From: Bradyrhizobium sp. Ec3.3
GTDB lineage: Bacteria; Pseudomonadota; Alphaproteobacteria; Rhizobiales; Xanthobacteraceae
NCBI RefSeq assembly: GCF_000472925.1
Contig: NZ_AXAS01000001.1
Span: 310,001-374,000 of the forward strand
Reading direction: 5' to 3'
Length of the DNA: 64,000 nucleotides
Within the stretch, counting starts at the first letter, position 1; each line of letters begins with the position of its first letter. The position numbers were made by a program, and so were the translations under genes. The notes under the pieces were generated by a model. That model saw only the letters and a program-made list of their open reading frames with translations, was not told where the DNA came from and did not search any database. Below are positions 57,368-64,000 of this stretch, one piece after another.

Positions 57368-59199
57368 AGATCGTCGATGTCGGAACCGTCGGGCGGATCG
57401 TCACTGCCATAGTCGGCGTTAATATTGGATTCCGGCGTCTCGGGGGCAAGCCTGCGGACCTCGACAACCTTGGCGCCTGGGAAGCGCGACAGCACCTCCT
57501 GCACGCGTGGATCGGCCTCCGCGGTCCGCGCGTGCTCCTGCTTGGCGGCCTGGTTGATCGAGCGCAGTGTCGGCTGGCCCTGCTCGTTGGACACGATCAC
57601 CGTCCAGCGGCGGCCGGTCCAGAGCTCGAACTTGCGCGCGAGTTCGGAAATCATGGTCTTGGAGGCGTTCGGCTCGAGCGCGACTTCCAGCCGGCCCTCC
57701 TCGAAACGGACGAGGCGCATGTCGCTTTCGAGCGCGCCCTTGGTCATGAGGTCGCGCTTCTGGCCGGCGAGCGCGACGAGCTGGGTGAAGCTCGTGATGC
57801 GCAGCGCGGGCGCCGAGCCTTGGATCTCCGGCGCGGGCGCTGCCATTTGCGGCCGCGCGCCACCGCCGAATGAGGACGGCGACGAAGGCGCGCGCACCGG
57901 CGCAGCAGAAGCAACCGGCGCGGTCGGCGTGCTGCGCGCCGCGCTTCCGCCGCTCACGACCGGCGAAGCGCCGCCGTTCTGCTCCAGCATCCTGATTGCT
58001 TCGTCTGGCGTCGGCAGGTCGGCGACATAGGCGATGCGGACCAGCACCATCTCCGCGGCGGCCGCCGGGCGCGTCGCGGACTGCACCTCGGTGATGCCCT
58101 TGAGCAGCATCTGCCACATCCGCGACAAGACGCGCATCGAGATCTTGGACGCAAAGTCGCGCGCGCGCAGCCGCTCGGTCTCGCCATAGGCGACGTTGTC
58201 GGCGGTGGCCGGCACGATCTTGACGCGGGTGACGAAGTTGACGAATTCGGCGAGGTCCGAGAGCACGACGATGGGATCGGCACCGGTGTCGTACTGGTCG
58301 CGGAACTCATTGAAGGCGGCGGCGATGTCGCCGCGCACCAGCGAATCGAAGAGGTCGATGACGCGGGTGCGGTCGGCAAGGCCCAGCATCTGCCGCACTG
58401 CGTCGGCCTTCACCTGGCCCGCCGCATGGGCGATTGCCTGGTCGAGCAGCGAGAGCGAATCGCGCACGGAACCTTCCGCCGCGCGGGCGATGATGCCAAG
58501 CGCCTCGGGCTCGATCTCGACGCTTTCCCTCGCGGCGATATTGGCAAGATGCTTCATCAATACATCGGCCTCGACCCGGCGCAGGTCGAAGCGCTGGCAG
58601 CGCGACAGCACGGTCACCGGAACCTTGCGGATCTCGGTGGTCGCGAACACGAACTTGGCGTGCTCCGGCGGCTCCTCCAGCGTCTTCAGGAAGGCGTTGA
58701 ACGCCGCCGTCGACAGCATGTGGACTTCGTCGATGATGTAGACCTTGTAGCGGGCGCTGGCCGGCGCATAGCGCACGCTGTCGTTGATCTGGCGGACGTC
58801 ATCAACGCCGGTGTGCGACGCGGCGTCCATCTCCAGCACGTCCATGTGCCGGCTTTCCATGATCGCCTGGCAGTGCACGCCCAGCGTCGGCATGTGGATG
58901 GTCGGGCCCTTCACCGAGCCGTCCGGCATCTCATAGTTGAGCGCACGGGCGAGGATGCGCGCGGTGGTGGTCTTGCCGACGCCGCGGACGCCCGTGAGGA
59001 TCCAGGCCTGCGGAATACGCCCGGTCTCGAACGCATTGGAGACGGTGCGGACCACGGCCTCCTGGCCGATCAGATCGTCGAAGCTGGAAGGACGGTATTT
59101 TCGCGCCAGCACCCGGTACGGCGTCCCCGGCTGGGCGCCGAGCTCAAAGCCAGCCTGGCTGGCGCTGTCAGGGTCGGAAGGGGCGCCAGCGTCGGTCAT
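57364..59199 (-). CDS. dnaX: DNA polymerase III subunits gamma/tau
   Basis: 611 residues from an ATG at 59199. The AAA+ module has Walker A GVRGVGKTTT (70-79), Walker B YIIDEVHML and sensor 1 FATTEIRKVP. The zinc module that normally has four Cys holds only Cys110 (GPTIHMPTLGVHCQAI), a pattern I know from related alphaproteobacteria. Domain III and a Pro/Ala-rich tau linker follow, then the C-terminal tau domain. It is the clamp-loader ATPase that holds the two polymerases together. Confidence 0.95.
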   Translation of the reverse strand: MTDAGAPSDPDSASQAGFELGAQPGTPYRVLARKYRPSSFDDLIGQEAVVRTVSNAFETGRIPQAWILTGVRGVGKTTTARILARALNYEMPDGSVKGPTIHMPTLGVHCQAIMESRHMDVLEMDAASHTGVDDVRQINDSVRYAPASARYKVYIIDEVHMLSTAAFNAFLKTLEEPPEHAKFVFATTEIRKVPVTVLSRCQRFDLRRVEADVLMKHLANIAARESVEIEPEALGIIARAAEGSVRDSLSLLDQAIAHAAGQVKADAVRQMLGLADRTRVIDLFDSLVRGDIAAAFNEFRDQYDTGADPIVVLSDLAEFVNFVTRVKIVPATADNVAYGETERLRARDFASKISMRVLSRMWQMLLKGITEVQSATRPAAAAEMVLVRIAYVADLPTPDEAIRMLEQNGGASPVVSGGSAARSTPTAPVASAAPVRAPSSPSSFGGGARPQMAAPAPEIQGSAPALRITSFTQLVALAGQKRDLMTKGALESDMRLVRFEEGRLEVALEPNASKTMISELARKFELWTGRRWTVIVSNEQGQPTLRSINQAAKQEHARTAEADPRVQEVLSRFPGAKVVEVRRLAPETPESNINADYGSDDPPDGSDIDDL

Positions 59200-59296
59200 C
59201 GGTCGATCCGCAATGAAATGTCTCTCGGCCGGCTTTTGCGGAAAGGAGCGCGCTGGCGGGGAGCCCGCCGGCGCAATTCGCTCGAAAAAACAGGTA

Positions 59297-59390
59297 GGAG
59301 ACTGACGAGCGACCCGATCCGGACCTCGTTAGGGCTGCTTCCTTCCGGACCTGACCCGGTTGGCGAGTGGCTCGTCCACCGCCAATCTCC
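59297..59390 (-). ncRNA. ffs: Small signal recognition particle RNA (4.5S)
   Basis: About 94 nt on the minus strand. The universal domain IV core GTCAGGTCCGGAAGGAAGCA is present, and its partner strand AGCCCTAACGAGGTCCGGATCGGG follows. The ends GGAGA and TCTCC, and GGACGAGC with GCTCGTC, pair to close the long hairpin. It binds Ffh and directs membrane proteins to the Sec machinery. It lies directly upstream of dnaX, its usual place in this group. Exact ends are estimated from pairing. Confidence 0.93.
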
Positions 59391-59569
59391 CGGTCCCTAT
59401 TTGGGGCCAAAAGGGCCGGAAAGCAAGCGGGTATCGGATCGGGTATCAGCCTGCCCAGCATCCGGGCAAATCCCCGCCCAAAGCGCCAAGAGGCTGTGCT
59501 TTCACTGATGGTGCCGCCTTGGTATGAACGCTGCCGGAACTTCACCCAATCAGAAAAGCGATACCAAAA

Positions 59570-60430
59570 ATGGTTACACGTCGTGATGTTGCATCGATTG
59601 TCGGGCTTGGCGCGGTCGGCGCGGCAATGGCGGCAGGCGCGGTCGCATCCCCGGCGGCGGCGCAGACGGCCCCCGATGCCAGCGAATCCACCTTCGCCCG
59701 CATCCGCCGCACCAAGAAGATGCGGATCGGCGCGGTCAATGGCGGCGCGCCCTATTACATGAAGGACCTCGCCAGCGGGCAGTGGAAGGGTTTTTACATC
59801 GACATCGCCAAGGCGCTCGCCGACGACATGGAAGCCGAGCTCGAGATCACCGAGACCACCTGGGGCAATTCGGTGCTCGATCTCCAGTCCAACAAGATCG
59901 ACATCTTCTTCGGCCTCAATCCGACCCCGAAGCGCGCGCTGGTGGTCGATTTCTCGATTCCCGTCTTCAACAACGCCTTCGGCTTCCTCGCCAAGAAGGA
60001 TTTCAAGCCGAAGACCTGGGCCGAGCTGAACTCGCCCGACATCAAGATCGCCGTCGACCAGGGCTCCTCGCACGACCAGGTCGTCAGCCGCCTGATCCCG
60101 AAGGCGCAGATCTCGCGCCTGAAGACCGCCGATGACGCCACCGCCGCGCTGCAGACCGGCCGCGTCGACGCGCAGTGCCTGATCACCATGCTCTCGCTGA
60201 CGGTGCTGAAGAAGAATCCCTCGCTCGGCCAGTTCGTGCTGCCGACGCCGATCTTCGCCACCACCTCGAACGCCGGCTTCCGCCGCGAGACCGACAAGAC
60301 CTGGCGCGACTACGTCAACACCTGGATCGACTTCAACAAGGGCCTCGGCTTCATCCGCACCGCGATCCTCACCAACATGGAGCTCGTGGGCGTGACGGAG
60401 GCGGACATTCCGCCGGGTGTGACGCTGTAG
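59570..60430 (+). CDS. ABC amino-acid-type substrate-binding protein (family 3)
   Basis: 286 residues from an ATG at 59570. The signal region is TRRDVASIVGLGAVGAAMAA with a twin-arginine, cleaved near AQT. The mature part shows the family-3 pattern: MRIGAVNGGAPYYMKD, GFYIDIAKALADDM, DIFFGLNPTPKRALVVDFS and DQGSSHDQVVSRLI. It should bind a polar amino acid or a related compound in the periplasm. Permease and ATPase follow after a repeat-bearing gap. Confidence 0.9.
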   Translation: MVTRRDVASIVGLGAVGAAMAAGAVASPAAAQTAPDASESTFARIRRTKKMRIGAVNGGAPYYMKDLASGQWKGFYIDIAKALADDMEAELEITETTWGNSVLDLQSNKIDIFFGLNPTPKRALVVDFSIPVFNNAFGFLAKKDFKPKTWAELNSPDIKIAVDQGSSHDQVVSRLIPKAQISRLKTADDATAALQTGRVDAQCLITMLSLTVLKKNPSLGQFVLPTPIFATTSNAGFRRETDKTWRDYVNTWIDFNKGLGFIRTAILTNMELVGVTEADIPPGVTL

Positions 60431-60464
60431 GTAGGATGAGTTTGAGGCAAGCTCGATCCGCGAT

Positions 60465-60601
60465 TGGCACTGCGCCCCCTCTCCCGCTTGCGGGAGAGGG
60501 TTGGGGTGAGGGTGCTTCCACAAAGAGACTCCGGCAATGGAGGGAGCCCTCACCCGGTGCTTCGCGCCGACCTCTCCCGCAACCGGGAGAGGTGCAGTGA
60601 G
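60465..60601. repeat. Hairpin repeats (CCCTCTCCCGCTTGCGGGAGAGGG type) inside the ABC operon
   Basis: The first hairpin CCCTCTCCCGCTTGCGGGAG and AGGG is followed by TTGGGGTGAGGGTGC; the inverted counterpart AGCCCTCACCCGG with CTCTCCCGCAACCGGGAGAG lies at the other end. This repeat type is common in several proteobacterial genomes. It lies between the binding-protein gene and the permease gene and may protect the highly expressed first message from decay. Confidence 0.8.
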
Positions 60602-60650
60602 ACTGCGGCTCCGCCAATCCAAACGTCCTCAAGGCTGAGGTCCGGAAGAC

Positions 60651-61313
60651 ATGTATCAGTGGGACTTCGGCATCCTCTGGGGCTATCGCTGGCTCTTCCT
60701 CAACGGGCTCGGCGTCACCGTCGGCTTCACCGTGGTCATCGTGCTGCTCGGGCTGCTGTTCGGCCTCATCGCCGCGCTCGCGATGCTGTCGCGCTTTGCC
60801 TGGCTGCGCGGCATTGCGCTGACCTTCGTCGAGGCGTTCCGCTGCACGCCGATCCTGGTGCAGCTGATCTGGTTCTACTACGCGCTGCCGATCCTGGCCG
60901 GCGTCGAGATGACGCCGATCACGGCCTCGGCGCTGGCGCTGTCGCTCTATGGCGGCTCGTTCTATTCCGAGATCATCCGCGGCGGCATCGTCTCGATCGA
61001 CAGCGGCCAGTCGGAAGCAGGAGCCGCGCTCGGCATGACGCCGCGCCAGGCCATGATGCGCATCGTCTTGCCGCAGGCGATCAAGCGCATGATCCCGGCG
61101 CTGATGAACCAGTCGATCATCCAGTTCAAGAACACCTCGCTGGTCTCGGTGCTCGCCGTGCCCGACCTTGTCTATCAGAGCCAGGTCGCCGCGCATGACA
61201 GCTACCGGCCGCTCGAGACCTACACCGCGGTGGCGCTCGCCTATGCCGCGATCCTGATTCCCCTGACCATCATCGTGCGGCGGGGCGAGAAGCGCCTGGC
61301 GGTCAGCGAATGA
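60651..61313 (+). CDS. ABC amino-acid-type permease
   Basis: 220 residues from an ATG at 60651. Five or so membrane segments ([20 protein letters not shown] at the start) and the HisM-type cytoplasmic loop [22 protein letters not shown] (EAA motif) are clear. Belongs with the binding protein and ATPase flanking it. The stop overlaps the ATPase start by 4 bp. Forms the membrane channel for the bound solute. Confidence 0.92.
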   Translation: MYQWDFGILWGYRWLFLNGLGVTVGFTVVIVLLGLLFGLIAALAMLSRFAWLRGIALTFVEAFRCTPILVQLIWFYYALPILAGVEMTPITASALALSLYGGSFYSEIIRGGIVSIDSGQSEAGAALGMTPRQAMMRIVLPQAIKRMIPALMNQSIIQFKNTSLVSVLAVPDLVYQSQVAAHDSYRPLETYTAVALAYAAILIPLTIIVRRGEKRLAVSE

Positions 61314-62116
61314 GCGATACGTCCAAAGATACTTGCAAGATCGAGATCCGAAGCTTGCGCAAAAGCTTCGGCAGCAACGAGGTGCTGAAGAACATCAACC
61401 TCGACGTCGCCAAGGGCGGCGTGGTCGCGCTGATCGGGCCGTCGGGCTCGGGCAAGTCGACCCTGCTCCGCTGCATCAATCTGCTGGTCGTGCCTGATGG
61501 CGGCAGCGTCCGCGTCGGCGAGACGCGGTTCGCGTTCGGTGAAGGCACGAAGCTGCCGGATGTGAAGACGCTGGCAAAATTCCGCGCCACCACCGGCATG
61601 GTGTTCCAGCACTTCAACCTGTTCCCGCACATGACGACGCTGCAAAACGTGATGGAAGGACCCGTCACGGTGCGCCGCATGCCGAAGGCAGACGCGGAAA
61701 AACTGGCGCGAGCGCAATTGGCAAAAGTCGGGCTTCTGGAAAAGGCCTATCAATATCCGGCGACGCTTTCGGGCGGACAGAAGCAGCGCGTCGCGATCGC
61801 GCGGGCGCTCGCCATGGAGCCGGACGTGATGCTGTTCGATGAAGCGACCTCCGCGCTCGACCCCGAGCTCGTCGGCGAGGTGCTGGGCGTGATGCAGCAG
61901 CTCGCCTCCGAAGGCATGACCATGGTGATCGTGACTCACGAAATCGCTTTCGCCCGCGAGGTCGCGGGCCGCGTCGTGTTCATGCGCGACGGCGTCGTGG
62001 TCGAGGACGGCCCGGCGCGGCAGGTGATCGATGCCCCGCGCGAGGCCGCGACGCGGGCCTTCCTCAGCCATTTCCACCGCACCGGCGCATTGCCGCCGGC
62101 CAACGTGACATCGTGA
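61310..62116 (+). CDS. ABC amino-acid-type ATP-binding protein
   Basis: 268 residues. Walker [13 protein letters not shown]-loop [13 protein letters not shown], signature [15 protein letters not shown], Walker [13 protein letters not shown] and switch His in [10 protein letters not shown] are all intact and typical of the polar-amino-acid branch (GlnQ/HisP). A short N-terminal tail is present ([16 protein letters not shown]). Overlaps both its neighbours, giving tight translational coupling. Confidence 0.93.
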   Translation: MSDTSKDTCKIEIRSLRKSFGSNEVLKNINLDVAKGGVVALIGPSGSGKSTLLRCINLLVVPDGGSVRVGETRFAFGEGTKLPDVKTLAKFRATTGMVFQHFNLFPHMTTLQNVMEGPVTVRRMPKADAEKLARAQLAKVGLLEKAYQYPATLSGGQKQRVAIARALAMEPDVMLFDEATSALDPELVGEVLGVMQQLASEGMTMVIVTHEIAFAREVAGRVVFMRDGVVVEDGPARQVIDAPREAATRAFLSHFHRTGALPPANVTS

Positions 62117-62871
62117 TGCCCGAGATCAACCGCGTTTATCTCGTCACCGGCGCCGCCAGCGGCATCGGCCGCGCCACGGCAAAGCTCCTGGCAGCGCCCG
62201 GCACCGCGCTCCTGCTGCACACACGCTCGAACGCAACCGGCCTCGATGCTACGGCCGCCGAGGCCGAAGCGCGCGGCGCGACGATTGCAAAATGTCTTGG
62301 CGACTTCGCTGAGGAGAGAGCCGCGGCTGATGCCGTCGCGGCCGCGCAAGCCGCCTTCGGCCGGCTCGACGCGCTCGTCCTCGTGGGCGGCCATGCCCGC
62401 CGTGGCAGCGCGATCGGCACGCCGGCGGACGAGTTCCGCCACGCGATGGACGAGTCAGCGCTCGCCTTCACGCGGCTGGTGGAGGCCGCGCTTCCGCTAT
62501 TGCGTGCGGGGCACGACGCGCGGATCGTGGCGGTGTCGTCGTTCGTGGCGCACGCGATCCGCCCCGACTTCGCGCCATTCGCGGCGACCGCCGCAAGCCG
62601 CTCCGCGCTGGAAGCCTTGGTGCGGCTCACCGCAGTTGAACTGGCCAGCGACGGCATCGCAGTCAATGCGGTGGCGCCGGGCCTCATCGTCAAGGACAAG
62701 CCGAGCTCGAGCCGGCTTTCGCCCGAACAGATCGCCGCAACGGAAGCGTTGATTCCCATGCGCCGTCGCGGCCGCCCGGAGGAAGTGGCCGAGATCATCG
62801 CCTTCCTGGCATCACCGAAGGCATCCTACGTCACCGGCCAGGTCTGGCACGTCAATGGAGGCCTGGCATGA
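62116..62871 (+). CDS. SDR-family protein with altered active site
   Basis: 251 residues from the ATG at 62116 (a GTG one codon earlier is also possible). The cofactor loop [11 protein letters not shown] is standard. The catalytic region has Ser141-142, but the YxxxK site reads TAASR (Thr158, Arg162) instead of Tyr and Lys, and the NNAG segment reads VGGHA. The C-terminus [15 protein letters not shown] is usual. So the fold is SDR but the standard proton relay is missing. It overlaps the ATPase stop and the enolase start. Confidence 0.86.
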   Translation: MPEINRVYLVTGAASGIGRATAKLLAAPGTALLLHTRSNATGLDATAAEAEARGATIAKCLGDFAEERAAADAVAAAQAAFGRLDALVLVGGHARRGSAIGTPADEFRHAMDESALAFTRLVEAALPLLRAGHDARIVAVSSFVAHAIRPDFAPFAATAASRSALEALVRLTAVELASDGIAVNAVAPGLIVKDKPSSSRLSPEQIAATEALIPMRRRGRPEEVAEIIAFLASPKASYVTGQVWHVNGGLA

Positions 62872-63995
62872 CCGAAGCAACCGTCGCGCGGCTTCGCCTG
62901 TTCCTGATCGAAAGCCCGATCAAGATGGCGCGCCTCCAGGGCGTCGGCAACGTCAAGGGCACGGTGAAGCGCGTGCTGCTCGAGCTCACCGCAAGCGACG
63001 GTGTGGTCGGTTGGGGCGAAGCGGCGCCGTGGGAGGTGTTCACGGGAACGCCGGAAGCGGCGTTCTCCGCGCTCGACATCTACTTGCGTCCGATCCTGCT
63101 CGGCAAGCCGGTGCGCCGCATCCGCGCACTGATGGCGGAGCTCGACCGCGCGCTGGTCGGCCATGCGGAAGCAAAAGTCGCGATCGAGACGGCGCTGCTC
63201 GACATCGTCGGCAAGTCGGCGGGACTTTCGGTCGCCGACCTGCTCGGCGGCCGCGTGCGCGACACGATCCCCCTCTCCTTCTCGATTGCCGATCCCGATT
63301 TCGCCGCCGACCTCGAGCGCATGCGCAAAATGGTTCCGGACGGCAACGTCATCTACAAGGTCAAGACCGGTGTGAAGCCTCATCGCGAGGACCTCGATCA
63401 CCTCTCGGCTATCCGCAAGGAATTCGGCGACAAGGTCGACCTTCGCGTCGACTACAACCAGGCCCTGGCGCCGTTCGGCGCGATCAAGATCCTGCGCGAC
63501 GTCGAGCAGTTTTCACCGACCTTCATCGAGCAGCCGGTGCCGCGTAGATATCTCGACGTCATGGCACAGCTAACATCAGCGCTGGAAACGCCTGTTCTCG
63601 CCGACGAAAGCTGCTTTGACCGCCGCGACATGATGGAGGTGGTGCGCCGGCAAGCCGCGGACGCCGTCTCGATCAAGCTGATGAAGGCCGGCGGCCTGTT
63701 CGAGGCACAGGCCATCATGGCGATTGCCGACGTTGCCGGGCTGCCCGGCTATGGCGGCACGCTGTGGGAAGGCGGCATCGGGCTCGCTGCCGGCACGCAG
63801 CTCATCGCGGCAACGCCCGGCATCTCGCTCGGCTGCGAATTCTATATGCCGCATCACGTGCTGGCCGAGGACGTCCTGGAGGAGCGCATCCCCAACCGCG
63901 GCGGCCATGTCGTCGTGCCCGATGGTCCCGGCCTCGGCATCCGCGTCAGCGAAGCCTCTATCCGCGCCAACGCGCGCGTGCTGGCGGAGGCGTAA
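62868..63995 (+). CDS. Enolase-superfamily enzyme (mandelate racemase/muconate lactonising group)
   Basis: 375 residues from an ATG at 62868 overlapping the SDR stop. The barrel motifs of the MLE subgroup are present: YKVKTG with the KxK general base, VDYNQ and IEQPVP and LADES as the metal triad, and SIKLMKAGG with the second Lys. The capping N-terminal domain is complete. Such enzymes epimerise, dehydrate or lactonise via an enolate. With the amino-acid-type ABC transporter, an amino-acid or hydroxyproline-like substrate is possible. An ATG at 63996, just after the stop, suggests another gene beyond the window. Confidence 0.9.
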   Translation: MTEATVARLRLFLIESPIKMARLQGVGNVKGTVKRVLLELTASDGVVGWGEAAPWEVFTGTPEAAFSALDIYLRPILLGKPVRRIRALMAELDRALVGHAEAKVAIETALLDIVGKSAGLSVADLLGGRVRDTIPLSFSIADPDFAADLERMRKMVPDGNVIYKVKTGVKPHREDLDHLSAIRKEFGDKVDLRVDYNQALAPFGAIKILRDVEQFSPTFIEQPVPRRYLDVMAQLTSALETPVLADESCFDRRDMMEVVRRQAADAVSIKLMKAGGLFEAQAIMAIADVAGLPGYGGTLWEGGIGLAAGTQLIAATPGISLGCEFYMPHHVLAEDVLEERIPNRGGHVVVPDGPGLGIRVSEASIRANARVLAEA

Positions 63996-64000
63996 ATGAC

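Overview
The window looks like a chromosomal segment of a Bradyrhizobium-type alphaproteobacterium (Rhizobiales). The evidence is uniformly high G+C, a large NAD-dependent glutamate dehydrogenase, the dnaX-ebfC-recR block with the small SRP RNA upstream, a DnaX lacking its zinc cysteines, CtrA-like TTAACCAT motifs, and many short palindromic intergenic elements. No replication origin, CRISPR array, integrase, transposase or intact prophage is visible.

From 1 to 30.9 kb the content is metabolic and accessory. It starts with a Tat-type alpha/beta hydrolase divergent from a LysR gene. A DHDPS-family lyase is divergent from an FAD-linked oxidase, a GntR regulator and a sugar-binding protein that has no permease genes beside it. 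Then come YgiQ, a DUF2270 membrane protein, a YbaK-like deacylase, a CBS protein and the 1605-residue glutamate dehydrogenase. A set of less well known envelope proteins follows: a DUF900 lipoprotein, a WHxH protein paired with a TIGR04222 membrane protein, DUF3047, an AraC regulator and a pentapeptide-repeat protein. A tight six-gene leftward operon (RraA-like, D-2-hydroxyacid dehydrogenase, an SDR lacking its catalytic Tyr/Lys, an MFS importer, RidA and a Tat-exported metallo-hydrolase) is divergent from a LysR gene and looks like an uncharacterised catabolic pathway. A DUF3311/sodium-solute symporter pair and an FMN-dependent alpha-hydroxyacid dehydrogenase follow.

From 32.5 to 37.9 kb lies a decayed accessory patch. 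It holds a fragment of L-rhamnonate dehydratase, a duplicated leader sequence fused to unrelated tails (one resembling a TetR C-terminus), two orphan hypothetical genes, a nitroreductase and a frameshifted LysR gene. It ends at the 3' end of tRNA-Arg(ACG), and a 12-bp sequence from that tRNA end recurs twice inside the patch.

From 38 to 59.4 kb the content is mainly core. A sensor kinase is followed by rpmH-rnpA-yidC-engB-DUF423, then argB, a double-DUF1036 protein, a HAD phosphatase, dapD, DUF805-dapE, then truA, fmt and def on the opposite strand. Next come rmuC behind a triple 24-bp CtrA-like array, an AmpG-like permease, and recR-ebfC-dnaX-ffs. Palindromic elements sit in many of the gaps. 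One, at 53.9-54.3 kb, has perfect 30-nt terminal inverted repeats around a GIY-YIG nuclease ORF, while about 100-bp relatives nearby carry no ORF. This nuclease/repeat arrangement is the most interesting item in the window.

From 59.6 kb to the end an amino-acid-type ABC transporter (binding protein, permease, ATPase) is translationally coupled to an unusual SDR and an enolase-superfamily enzyme. An ATG directly after the last stop suggests that the operon continues past the window edge.
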